DNA from: Patescibacteria group bacterium
Lineage (GTDB): Bacteria; Patescibacteriota; Gracilibacteria; Peribacterales; Peribacteraceae
Assembly: GCA_018814875.1 (NCBI GenBank)
Contig: JAHIYH010000014.1
Location: 1-41,576, forward strand
Direction of reading: 5' to 3'
DNA length: 41,576 bases
In this document: one piece after another, positions 21,860 to 30,247 of the stretch
Layout of the letters: each line of letters begins with the position of its first letter
Position numbering within the stretch: the stretch's first letter is position 1
Made by a program: the position numbers and the translations under genes
Notes under the pieces: model-generated
The model's database searches: none
What the model was told of the DNA's origin: nothing
What the model saw: only the letters and a program-made list of their open reading frames with translations

Positions 21860-21865
21860 TAACTC

Positions 21866-23329
21866 ATGCCCAAAGCTTCACCACTTAAGTTGTACAACAC
21901 TTTCTCCAAAAAGGAGGAGGAGTTTAAAGCAATCGAAGAAGGAAAGGTCCGGATGTACACATGCGGTCCTACTGTCTACGGTCGTCCGCACATTGGTAAC
22001 TATTCTTCTTTCTTGATGGCGGATTTATTAAGGAGGTGGTTAGAAGTTTCTGGTTACGAAGTAAGTCATGTAAAAAATATTACAGATGTTGGGCATTTAG
22101 TAGCTGATCAAAACGAAGGGGAAGATAAGATCGAAAAACAGGCGAAGGCAGAAAAGACAGATCCGCTAGCTATAGCCAAAAAGTACGAGAAAATGTATTT
22201 GGAAGATGAAGCAGCTTTAAACATGCTGAAGCCATATAAAAGGCCACGCGCTACAGAAACTATCAAGGAGATGATTGAGATTGTGAAGACTTTGGAAGAA
22301 AAAGGTTTCACTTATGAAACAGAAGATGGCATCTACTTCTCCGTAGAAAAGTTTGCAGACTACGGTAAGCTTTCTGGTAACACTTTAGACAACTTAAATG
22401 CCGGTGTGCGCATCGATGTTAAGGAAGAAAAAAAACATCCTGCGGACTTTGCACTTTGGAAGAAGTGTGTGGGCGAGAATGCCGAACACATTTTGCGATG
22501 GGATTCACCATGGGGTGAAGGCTTCCCTGGCTGGCATATTGAGTGCAGCGCAATGAGTATGAAGTTCCTTGGAGACGAGTTGGATATTCATACAGGAGGA
22601 GAAGACAACATCTTCCCGCACCATGAATGCGAGATTGCTCAGAGTGAATCTGCAACTGGCAAACCATTCTCTCGTTTCTGGATTCACCGTCGTAGGATAG
22701 ATATGGGCTCAGAGAAGATGTCTAAGAGTTTGGGCAATGTGTTAAGTATTGATGACGTGATTGAGAAGGGATATAGCCCCTTGGACCTTCGTTACTTGTT
22801 CCTTTCGGTCCATTATCGGACGAATCTTAAGTTCAGTTGGAAGGGGGTTGATGATGCTAAGAAAGCGAGGCGGAAGATTTTGGGGTGGATGGATGAGATT
22901 GGTTCTCTTAAGGAGACAAAGGAGTCAAAAGAAACAAAAGAGAAAAAAGAGCCACGCTATAGCGGGGCGGTCTGTTTAGAAAAATTTATCACATCGTTTT
23001 CCGATGCGATGAATTCTGACCTAAACACGCCACAAGCTTTAGCAGCCATCTTCGATTGTATGTCCTGGTCACGTAATCAGAAATATTGGTCACAAGAGGC
23101 TCTGGAGGCATTGAATGACTTTGTTGCAATGGTTAGTCATACCTTTGGATGTTTCGACCAAGAAGCGGCTGAAAACGTTCCGGTAGAAGTTCAGAAGTTA
23201 CTAGATGAACGTCAGGTTGCTCGCGATGGAAAGAACTTTGAGATGTCAGATAAGCTGCGGGATCAGATCAAGGAGTTGGGTTGGGAGGTGAGGGATGAGG
23301 GTGGGGGACAGGAAGTGCGGAAACTCTAG
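21866..23329 (+). CDS. cysS: Cysteinyl-tRNA synthetase
   Basis: A class I synthetase of 487 residues that charges tRNA-Cys. The zinc and active-site motifs are visible: TCGPTVYGRPHIGNYSSF near residue 32 (HIGN signature and first zinc Cys), WHIECSAMSMKFLGDELDIH near residue 219, FPHHECEIAQSE near residue 248 (zinc ligands), and GSEKMSKSLGN near residue 275 (KMSKS loop). Residues about 347-365 (SLKETKESKETKEKKEPR) form a Lys/Glu-rich insert before the C-terminal helical domain; its DNA is a tandem AAGGAGACAAAGGAGTC word like the one in yidC. The C-terminal GKNFEMSDKLRDQIKELG motif is standard. Confidence 0.95.
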   Translation: MPKASPLKLYNTFSKKEEEFKAIEEGKVRMYTCGPTVYGRPHIGNYSSFLMADLLRRWLEVSGYEVSHVKNITDVGHLVADQNEGEDKIEKQAKAEKTDPLAIAKKYEKMYLEDEAALNMLKPYKRPRATETIKEMIEIVKTLEEKGFTYETEDGIYFSVEKFADYGKLSGNTLDNLNAGVRIDVKEEKKHPADFALWKKCVGENAEHILRWDSPWGEGFPGWHIECSAMSMKFLGDELDIHTGGEDNIFPHHECEIAQSESATGKPFSRFWIHRRRIDMGSEKMSKSLGNVLSIDDVIEKGYSPLDLRYLFLSVHYRTNLKFSWKGVDDAKKARRKILGWMDEIGSLKETKESKETKEKKEPRYSGAVCLEKFITSFSDAMNSDLNTPQALAAIFDCMSWSRNQKYWSQEALEALNDFVAMVSHTFGCFDQEAAENVPVEVQKLLDERQVARDGKNFEMSDKLRDQIKELGWEVRDEGGGQEVRKL

Positions 23330-23369
23330 ATTGACGTTGTATACGAGTTATTGATAGGATTCCTGTCCT

Positions 23370-23756
23370 ATGATAAAAGCCCCATCAGAAGATATAACGG
23401 AAGGTCCATATAGTGTATTAATCAGAGAATATAGAGAAACTGATAATGGTGGCTTTGTTGCACACTGTGTTGATTTAGATATTGCGGCTCAAGGAAGTAG
23501 CATAGATGATACGTTGAAAACTTTAGCCGATTTGATTTCTTTAGATTTGAAAGTTCTTCTATCAGACAAATATTGTCCGCCAAGACCTGCCCCTGAGAGA
23601 TACTGGAAAGCGCTTGATGAAAGTAGTGCAATAGATCCTCCGCTCAATAAAAATCATCCATTAATGAGAGTAAAAAATCCTTCTGGCGTGCCAGTTCTAT
23701 TCACTATCAATATCGTCTCTGCAGAGACCCATGAGTCTTTGGAGAGAGCATTGTGA
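23370..23756 (+). CDS. HicB-like domain protein (orphan)
   Basis: A protein of 128 residues. Residues about 13-60 match the HicB/UPF0150 fold: YSVLIREYRETDNGGFVAHC, then VDLDIAAQGSSIDDTLKTLA. HicB proteins are antitoxins of HicA mRNA interferases, but many stand-alone members have other roles. No HicA-like small basic protein is found on either side, and no DNA-binding helix-turn-helix is obvious. The C-terminal half (HPLMRVKNPSGVPVLFTINIV) is not recognised. TAGGAT lies nine bases before the ATG. Confidence 0.6.
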   Translation: MIKAPSEDITEGPYSVLIREYRETDNGGFVAHCVDLDIAAQGSSIDDTLKTLADLISLDLKVLLSDKYCPPRPAPERYWKALDESSAIDPPLNKNHPLMRVKNPSGVPVLFTINIVSAETHESLERAL

Positions 23757-23807
23757 CAGGGATGAAGAAGGGGAGGTTCGATCTATGTAGACTCGGAGGG
23801 CTTGCGG

Positions 23808-23878
23808 CTTATTGGCTGTTGGCTTTTTAGCTAAGAGCTAATTGCCAATAGCCAAATAGCTAATAGCCGAAAGCCCTC
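23808..23878. repeat. GGCTTATTGGCTGTTGGC / GCCAATAGCCAAATAGC hairpin
   Basis: Words of the TTGGCTGTTGGCTTTTTAGC type pair with GCCAATAGCCAAATAGC. It follows the HicB-like gene and could serve as its transcription barrier. Confidence 0.7.
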
Positions 23879-23880
23879 AA

Positions 23881-24546
23881 TGACTAGTAATTAGCCTCCA
23901 AAAGCCAAGATTTTCATACCAGATGTAATAAACTCTTGACAGAAATGATAAAATTACACCAGCAAATTAGAAGCCTGCAAGGGGTATTTTTGCCTATTCG
24001 AAGCTCTAAACTAGCTGTTTAAGGCACTTATACGGCACTTAAATGGCTTTTTTGAGCCAATTCTGCCCTGTGAATGGCTATTTTTGCTTTTACATTAGGT
24101 GTAACAATTCTCACTTTTTATCGTTTAATTAAGCGCATAGAGCGGCTTAGGAGTCTTGCTTCTAAGTGTTCATTCTCCTAAAATCTTGGAAAGGATCCGT
24201 TCCCCGAGAGTAAAGGAGAGCGTGGTCTATGTAACTGTTCCTTCACAATTCGGCACCTTGCCTTCCCTTACCTCGAGAGAGGGGTGACAAATTTTCCCCA
24301 CGCTTACAGCTCCTTAGAGAGCTTATTAAGCCGTGTTTTTAATACGCACAATTCTTTAACGAAGGCCTTGTCCCGTGTCTCGTGTTCTCTCTTTATACAT
24401 AAGGAGTTAAGCGATCCGTTTTTTTTTCGCTCGTCCACACACGAAAAGGCATAGAATAATTCCAAGAAGAAATGTGTGAGATCAAAACTTATAAACATAC
24501 TAAGTTATTTTTTGTTCCGTTTTATTATTTACTTTCTTTCCTTATT
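23881..24546 (+). other. Long non-coding leader region of the S-layer gene
   Basis: A 660-base stretch without a convincing gene. The minus-strand frame at 24304-24498 is low-complexity and lacks family features. The stretch 24120-24300 contains GC-rich segments and a small stem (CCTCGAGAGAGG), which could belong to a structured 5' leader or a small RNA. No known riboswitch was recognised. The last 70 bases before ATG 24547 are T-rich with no Shine-Dalgarno site. Confidence 0.4.
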
Positions 24547-27500
24547 ATGGACTTAACTCGCTTGAAGAAAGTTCTCGCTGGTGTGTCCGTTGCTGCAATT
24601 TCACTTACCCAGGCCGGGAGTGTATTTGCTGCATACACGGATGTTCCTTCGGGAGTCTGGTTCGAGGATGCTGTCAACACTTTTGTTGACGCTGGTTACC
24701 TCGATGCAAGCCAGACACGCTTCCGCGGTGGCGACAACGCCAACCGTGCGGAGTTTATTAAGCTCGTTGTTGATCTAAACGGTGGAATTCTTTCTACTCC
24801 TCCTGCCGTCCCTAGCTTTGATGACGTTGCAACTGGTGCTTGGTACTACAATTCCATGGAAGAAGCTGGAAAAGAAGGATGGGTTCGTGGTGATAGTGAC
24901 TGCTACGGCAGCCATCCTTGCTACGCTCGTCCTGGTGCTGGCATCAACCGCGCAGAAGCAGCAGCTCTTATTGTTCGCTCCTTCGGGCTCGGTGCTACGG
25001 GTGACGCCGCTCAGTTTGTCGACAACCCATCCGGCCAGTGGTACACAGATGTCATTCAGACAGCTGCTGATCACTGTGTCTTACAGGGTGACGATTCAAC
25101 AGGACGCGTTCGCCCAGGCGATAACATGAATCGTGCAGAAATGGTCGTTATGCTCGCCCGTGTTGACCAAGGTCTCACATTTGGTGTGGACTGTGGTACA
25201 ACAACAGGTGGAGGAGAGGCTATGATTGTCGATTCAGTTTCCACTTCGGCTACAACGGTTGAAGTAGAGTTCAATGTGACATTAGATGCCGCTTCCGCAG
25301 AGGATATTGGTAACTATGCTATTACTGGATCTCCTACAATACCTATTAGCTCTGCTATTTTGCTTAATCCGCAGACTGTTGAGCTAACACTCGGAGCGAA
25401 CCTTTCCGCTGGCCATGAGTACACACTCACGGTTAGTAATTTGCTCGCTGCCGACGGTAGTGTTATTGATGATGCCATTGCTTTCATTGGCTACACATCC
25501 TTCGTGATTGGTGATGGTATACTAGAACTATCACTTTCCGCTGCATCTCCTATTGGGGACACTGTTCCTATCGGTGCAGTAGGTGTTGTGGCACTTTCTG
25601 TTGATCTCACCGCATCTTGCGATGACTCTGTTACTATCGAGAGCATGACCATCCTTCACGAAGGATTTGGTGCTAGTTCCGATGTAAATGGTCTTTATGC
25701 TGCTATTAACGGCGCTCGTGTAACACGCAAGCGCACTATTGATGCAGAGGATCAGACAGCAGATTTGAGGTTCGCCTCACCTCTTGTTCTTGATCCTTGT
25801 GAGACAGTTACAGTTGATGTCGTTATTGACTATGCAAATACTGCAACCGCCTCATCTGAGCACAACCTTGTTGTAGAACTCCCATCTGACGTCTTTGGCA
25901 ATGCCAAGGAAGTCACTGGTAACTTCCCTATTCGTGGTAACACATTCCGTATTGCCGCCATCACAAGTGGTACCGTCTCCTTGACGTACCGCACGGTTTC
26001 ACCTGATGAAATCGAAATTGGCGACAAGGGCGCTGTTATTGGTAAATGGGAAGTGTCTGTTAATTCTACAGAGGACCAGACATTCTACTCAATGACTCTT
26101 GAACAGAACAGTTCCGCATCCGACGGTGACTTTACAAACCTAGCAGTTCGCCGCACAGATGGAACTATCCTCACCAATACAGTTGCACAAACAGTTGGTG
26201 ACTTCGTCACACTCGTCTTCGATCCTCCTTTCACGGTGCTAGAAGGTGACAAAGTGACACTCGAAGTAATCGCCGACATTGTTGGAGGCGCAGGTGATTC
26301 GATCATCATGCACTTTGAGGAGTCTTCTGACCTCTTCGCAGTTGGTTCCCTATACGGGTACGGTGTTAATGGCCAGCTCTATGGTTCACAGATAAGTCTT
26401 CCAGCAGAAACATCTGCTTTGCCTGACACTGTGAATATCGACGCTGGTGAATTCACTATCGGTATCGATGGTCCTGCAACTCAGGACTACACTCGTGATG
26501 ACAATGATGCAGTACTTGCAAACATTGAATTCCAGACGGGTGGTGAAGATATCGATGTTAAAGATTTCTTCATTGCAATTCAGGGAACTACATCTACTGG
26601 TGCAGGAATCTTCACCAACACTGCAACTGACGACATCTCCGAGCTTTTGGAAGATGTCGAAATCCGTAATACAACGACAGGTAGGACAATCGATGGTGTC
26701 CGTCTCACGACAACCAACACCACCGATGGCGACTACTTCTCCAGTGCTACGGAGACCTTCCAGATTTATCGTTTCGATGACTTTATCATCCGAGGAAGCG
26801 AGACATGGGAGTTCCGCGTCGACTTCATTGATAACGGTGCGGGTGCTCACCCAGACAGTGGTGACCAGTTCCGTGTTCACATTTGTGGTGAGCCAACTCA
26901 GATTCGTTCTGGTGGCGCCAACATCTCAAACACCACAGGATGTTCCTTTAGTGGATTGATCACTTCATCTACGTCTTACCAGATGCAGATTGAAGGTCTT
27001 TCTACAGGAGACAAAGTTGGTGATGTGCGACCACGAGGTAATATTGCCGGTAACTATCAGCGTATTGCTGTTGCCACTCTCACAATTGCTGTGAAAGATA
27101 TTGGCGCAGGTGATACTGCTGTAGAAAATGCCAGTAATGTTAATCTCCTCCGATTTGAGGCACGTGCCGGTGAAGCAGAAGATATTCTCTTTACTAAGGC
27201 AATCTTTGAATCTCAGAGTGGATCTCTGAACAACGGACAAAACTATGCTCTATGGGTAGATACCGATGGAGATGGTGATGTCGACACAATCCTTGAGGAT
27301 GGTGTCGCAAATCAGACCAGCCAGGTAACCTTTGGCGATTTGGCCGGTGGTGGATATGTCATTCCTGCTGAGACTACAGTTCTCTTTGAGGTTCATTCCG
27401 ACATCTCTTCCACTATTACAGGTAACGATCTTCAGCTTAGGTTCGATACCGGTTCTACTGTCACCTTCTTGGAGGCAGAAGAGCTTGATGATGGTAGTAA

Positions 27501-28827
27501 CCTTTCCGGTATTAAGTACAACGTAGCCGGTGGTAGTTACACATTCATCGATTCTGCAACCGCTGCTGATGTTATTGTTGCTATCACTGAGTCTCAGCCA
27601 TGGTCACTTGTCAGCCAAGGAGATCTTTACGTTTCACAATCATCTATTGCTTTGCGTTCGCATCAGCTACTAGGTGGACAACTCGGTGAGCCAGTTCTGC
27701 GTATGCAGTTCCGTGCTCAGAACGAGGCCGTGGACGTTACAGACATCCAGTTGACTAATTCCGGAAGCACCACCGCAAAGGAGGTCGATCGTTTCGAACT
27801 CTACAAGGATGGTGAATCCACGCCATTCGCACTCGCCACTGTTGGTGGATGCGGCGGAGATGATGTACTTACAATCAACCCAAATGATGCAAACTCAGCT
27901 GTTAAGACTTTCTGTGCCAACATGGAGAGCCAACAGTTGGTGGTTCCAGAAGGTGCAGAAGTTGATGTTCTTGTTCGCCCACGCATCAAGACTGATGTTC
28001 AGGGTGCTGCTTCGAACACGATAGTTTGGGTTTTCCTTGATAAGAAGAACGTCTCCAGTGAAGCCTCTGGATCCGGTGCAATTCGTGCACGTGGTAGTGA
28101 ATCCAGCAACAACCTTGATGCCAACGATGAAGATGCATCTGCAGAGGGAGAAGTGTTCATTGGAACCGACTCTATTGCAGCTAATGCATACATCGCTGGT
28201 AAGAAGAACGTTGTTGTGATGTCCAAAATCACTTCGATCACGAATGCTAGCGAAGATCCAAATGGATCAGCCATTCCTATTGGATTGTCTAACATTGGTA
28301 AGTTCAAGTTCACTGGTGCGGATCATAACAACGCGAAGAATGGAAACAATTCTGCCATTCTCTCGGGTATTATCTTCAACGTGAACGCTACGAACGTTTC
28401 GCTTGGTACTGCTGCTGGCGACTTCCGTATCTACAATGAAGCAGATTCTACTGCAACGTTAAACTGTACCGATTACGCAAATTCTGCAACGCGTAACGAG
28501 CCAGCTTCTATTGCATCAGGATCTCTGCTTGTTGAATGTCGCGGTATGTACGCAGATGCTCTTGAAACAACCATTAACCCAGGAGGAAGTACAACATTTG
28601 TCCTTCAGGCTAATGTAACGGATCAGAATAATTCTGCCGTTGGTGCACCTAGCACGTTGCAAGTGTCACTCCAAAACTTCGATACAATTACTAGGGCTAC
28701 GTACGGAAATATTTCCGGTACTACCTATAGTAATATCCAGTGGCGTGACGAAGATACGACTGCAGCAACATTCACATGGGTCGAGTACCCAACGACTGTT
28801 GTTAAGTCAACAAGCTACGCAGGCTAA
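24547..28827 (+). CDS. Giant S-layer protein with three SLH domains
   Basis: An exported protein of 1426 residues, probably the main surface-layer subunit. The signal peptide MDLTRLKKVLAGVSVAAISL ends at VFA near residue 28. Three SLH domains follow (about residues 29-80, 88-142, 150-205): AYTDVPSGVWFEDAVNTF, FDDVATGAWYYNSMEEAG and FVDNPSGQWYTDVIQTA, each ending in a NRAE motif. SLH domains bind secondary cell-wall polymers and hold the layer to the wall. An Ig-like (Big_5-type) unit comes next (VEVEFNVTLDAASAEDIGNY), then a long run of beta-sandwich-like repeats rich in Thr, Ser, Asp and Gly; DTDGDGDVD may bind calcium. ATG 24547 is chosen because upstream codons precede the signal peptide. 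Confidence 0.88.
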   Translation: MDLTRLKKVLAGVSVAAISLTQAGSVFAAYTDVPSGVWFEDAVNTFVDAGYLDASQTRFRGGDNANRAEFIKLVVDLNGGILSTPPAVPSFDDVATGAWYYNSMEEAGKEGWVRGDSDCYGSHPCYARPGAGINRAEAAALIVRSFGLGATGDAAQFVDNPSGQWYTDVIQTAADHCVLQGDDSTGRVRPGDNMNRAEMVVMLARVDQGLTFGVDCGTTTGGGEAMIVDSVSTSATTVEVEFNVTLDAASAEDIGNYAITGSPTIPISSAILLNPQTVELTLGANLSAGHEYTLTVSNLLAADGSVIDDAIAFIGYTSFVIGDGILELSLSAASPIGDTVPIGAVGVVALSVDLTASCDDSVTIESMTILHEGFGASSDVNGLYAAINGARVTRKRTIDAEDQTADLRFASPLVLDPCETVTVDVVIDYANTATASSEHNLVVELPSDVFGNAKEVTGNFPIRGNTFRIAAITSGTVSLTYRTVSPDEIEIGDKGAVIGKWEVSVNSTEDQTFYSMTLEQNSSASDGDFTNLAVRRTDGTILTNTVAQTVGDFVTLVFDPPFTVLEGDKVTLEVIADIVGGAGDSIIMHFEESSDLFAVGSLYGYGVNGQLYGSQISLPAETSALPDTVNIDAGEFTIGIDGPATQDYTRDDNDAVLANIEFQTGGEDIDVKDFFIAIQGTTSTGAGIFTNTATDDISELLEDVEIRNTTTGRTIDGVRLTTTNTTDGDYFSSATETFQIYRFDDFIIRGSETWEFRVDFIDNGAGAHPDSGDQFRVHICGEPTQIRSGGANISNTTGCSFSGLITSSTSYQMQIEGLSTGDKVGDVRPRGNIAGNYQRIAVATLTIAVKDIGAGDTAVENASNVNLLRFEARAGEAEDILFTKAIFESQSGSLNNGQNYALWVDTDGDGDVDTILEDGVANQTSQVTFGDLAGGGYVIPAETTVLFEVHSDISSTITGNDLQLRFDTGSTVTFLEAEELDDGSNLSGIKYNVAGGSYTFIDSATAADVIVAITESQPWSLVSQGDLYVSQSSIALRSHQLLGGQLGEPVLRMQFRAQNEAVDVTDIQLTNSGSTTAKEVDRFELYKDGESTPFALATVGGCGGDDVLTINPNDANSAVKTFCANMESQQLVVPEGAEVDVLVRPRIKTDVQGAASNTIVWVFLDKKNVSSEASGSGAIRARGSESSNNLDANDEDASAEGEVFIGTDSIAANAYIAGKKNVVVMSKITSITNASEDPNGSAIPIGLSNIGKFKFTGADHNNAKNGNNSAILSGIIFNVNATNVSLGTAAGDFRIYNEADSTATLNCTDYANSATRNEPASIASGSLLVECRGMYADALETTINPGGSTTFVLQANVTDQNNSAVGAPSTLQVSLQNFDTITRATYGNISGTTYSNIQWRDEDTTAATFTWVEYPTTVVKSTSYAG

Positions 28828-28852
28828 TCCAAGTCTTGTTTACGCTTTGAGA

Positions 28853-28878
28853 AAGGCTCCCCTCGGGGAGCCTTTTTC
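28853..28878 (+). terminator. Strong intrinsic terminator of the S-layer gene
   Basis: AAGGCTCCCCTCGGGGAGCC forms a perfect stem and is followed by TTTTT, 25 bases after the stop codon. Confidence 0.92.
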
Positions 28879-28884
28879 TTATGG

Positions 28885-29072
28885 ACCTCATACCCCTGCC
28901 CCCTTCTCCTGCTCTAATAAATTCAACGTGAGAATATTTTTGATAATAGTTTATTGGATAGTCAGGAGAAGGGGGTCGCAGTTCTCCCTCTAATGACTAT
29001 CTGAAACTATCTTTGAGTTAACCTACCTTGCTTGCGAACGAAGCGAAGTAGGAGAGGGGGTTAGGGGGTGAG
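28885..29072. repeat. CTCATACCCCTGCCCCC / AGGGGGTGAG nested inverted repeat
   Basis: Two nested pairings are visible: ACCTCATACCCCTG with TTAGGGGGTGAGGT, and CCCCCTTCTCCTG with CAGGAGAAGGGGG. They fill the space between the convergent S-layer and FemAB-like genes. Confidence 0.65.
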
Positions 29073-29076
29073 GTCA

Positions 29077-30132
29077 CTAGAAGAATATTCGTTTCAATGT
29101 GAGTAGTACATTCACCAATGGTTTTATAACAATCATTTTTTCAGATGGATAAGAAATGATATAGCCCCCAAATTTTTCCTTAAATGCACTTACTCCTTTC
29201 CATGGGTGAGAATCTGGAGCATCAGTAGGTGCAATGCCGAAGAGGTCATACGAAGTGTAGCCACGAGCCTTACTCAAAAGCATGGATTCCCATTGAAGCA
29301 CGTACGGGGCCATAACAGCCCTCTGAGAGGCGCTCGAAGCTCCGTAGTAATAGGTTCCAGTTTCCCCCCAAAAAACGCCCAGAAGCCCAGCAATGGGCTT
29401 TTTTTTGTGATGGGATGCTTTTTTTATAATGGATTCGGGGTTAGGACTTAGGACTTCGGGGTTAGGACTTCGGGATTCGGGTAGATATGCAAGTAGCATG
29501 AAACTATTCTCAAGTTTTGTTAGGAACTTTCGATAGTGCTCTTTTGAGTGACCTTTGAACTTGTCGCGTTTTGTCGTCTCACTAACGAGTTTGAAAAACG
29601 CTTCAATGTCTTGTGACTGCTGAACTTCAACTCCATGTTTTTGCGCGACACGAATATTGTAACGACCTTTTGGTTTCATCTGTGCGAGGATCTCCTCCTT
29701 TGATTGTTGAAGATTGATAATGCGGGTTGCGGTTGGTTGTTGATGTCTCTTACTAGCTTGTAGCTTGTAGCTTGTAGCTTCTAGAGGAAGTGGGACAGGT
29801 GGAGAGAGGTATAGGGCAAAGCACTTATCTTTCTTCGCATCTGCAAAGATGTGATCAAGGAGTTGATTGTTGATTGTTGATTGTTGATTGTTCGCGAGTG
29901 GTCCACGAGGGATTTCCCAAGTCGAAAGTCCAAAAGTTGTGCGATCAATTATAACGAGCGCAGAAGCTACTATCTCATTCCCCTCTTTTTCAACATAGAG
30001 TTTTGTTTCTCGCCCAAGTGACTCCTGATATTTTTTCCATTCGAGTGATTGCCACAATGAACCACTTGGATGAGTTTTTACCCAATGGTCATATTGTTGG
30101 AAATCAGTTGGTGAGTTTAGAACGTGGATCAA
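29077..30132 (-). CDS. FemAB/MurM-like peptidoglycan bridge aminoacyltransferase with three repeat-derived inserts
   Basis: An aminoacyl-tRNA-dependent transferase of 351 residues (GNAT-like FemAB fold). The family adds amino acids to the lipid II stem peptide to build cross-bridges. Typical blocks are GSLWQSLEWKKYQESLGRE near residue 24, QMKPKGRYNIRVAQKHGVEV near residue 150, and YYYGASSASQRAVMAPYVLQ with GYTSYDLFGIAP near residues 262-302. Three inserts come from different intergenic words: NNQQSTINNQ (81-91), ATSYKLQASK (118-126) and SRSPNPEVLSPNPES (217-233). The start is a TTG at 30132, placed directly after a word hairpin. Together with dacA and the M23 genes it points to a full peptidoglycan wall. 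Confidence 0.82.
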   Translation of the reverse strand: MIHVLNSPTDFQQYDHWVKTHPSGSLWQSLEWKKYQESLGRETKLYVEKEGNEIVASALVIIDRTTFGLSTWEIPRGPLANNQQSTINNQLLDHIFADAKKDKCFALYLSPPVPLPLEATSYKLQASKRHQQPTATRIINLQQSKEEILAQMKPKGRYNIRVAQKHGVEVQQSQDIEAFFKLVSETTKRDKFKGHSKEHYRKFLTKLENSFMLLAYLPESRSPNPEVLSPNPESIIKKASHHKKKPIAGLLGVFWGETGTYYYGASSASQRAVMAPYVLQWESMLLSKARGYTSYDLFGIAPTDAPDSHPWKGVSAFKEKFGGYIISYPSEKMIVIKPLVNVLLTLKRIFF

Positions 30133-30236
30133 AGTGAAAAGGGAAAAGTGTAAGGGGAAATGGGAAAACGTGTAGTTGATTGTAACCCAGATTACTGGGA
30201 AATAATTTTCCCCTTTCCCTTTTCACTTTACCCTTT
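30133..30236. repeat. AAAGTGAAAAGGGAAAAG / CCCTTTTCACTTTACCC hairpin
   Basis: AAAGTGAAAAGGGAAAAGTG on the left pairs with CCCTTTCCCTTTTCACTTTA on the right. It lies between the divergent FemAB-like and superoxide dismutase genes. Confidence 0.75.
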
Positions 30237-30241
30237 ATCAT
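30236..30241 (+). promoter_or_regulatory. -10 element of the superoxide dismutase gene
   Basis: TATCAT followed by six bases and ATG 30248. The nearer ATG at 30244 is out of frame. Confidence 0.45.
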
Positions 30242-30247
30242 CCATGT

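Noticed and set aside
23370-23756. HicAB toxin-antitoxin pair
   Set aside because: Only the HicB-like protein is present; no small basic HicA-like frame lies within several hundred bases on either side.
24304-24498. Minus-strand 64-codon frame upstream of the S-layer gene
   Set aside because: Low-complexity composition, no start signal of either style used in this window, and no family feature.
26386-26959. Long overlapping frames on both strands within the S-layer gene
   Set aside because: They are shadows of a 1426-codon gene with consistent signal peptide and SLH domains; they show no domain of their own.
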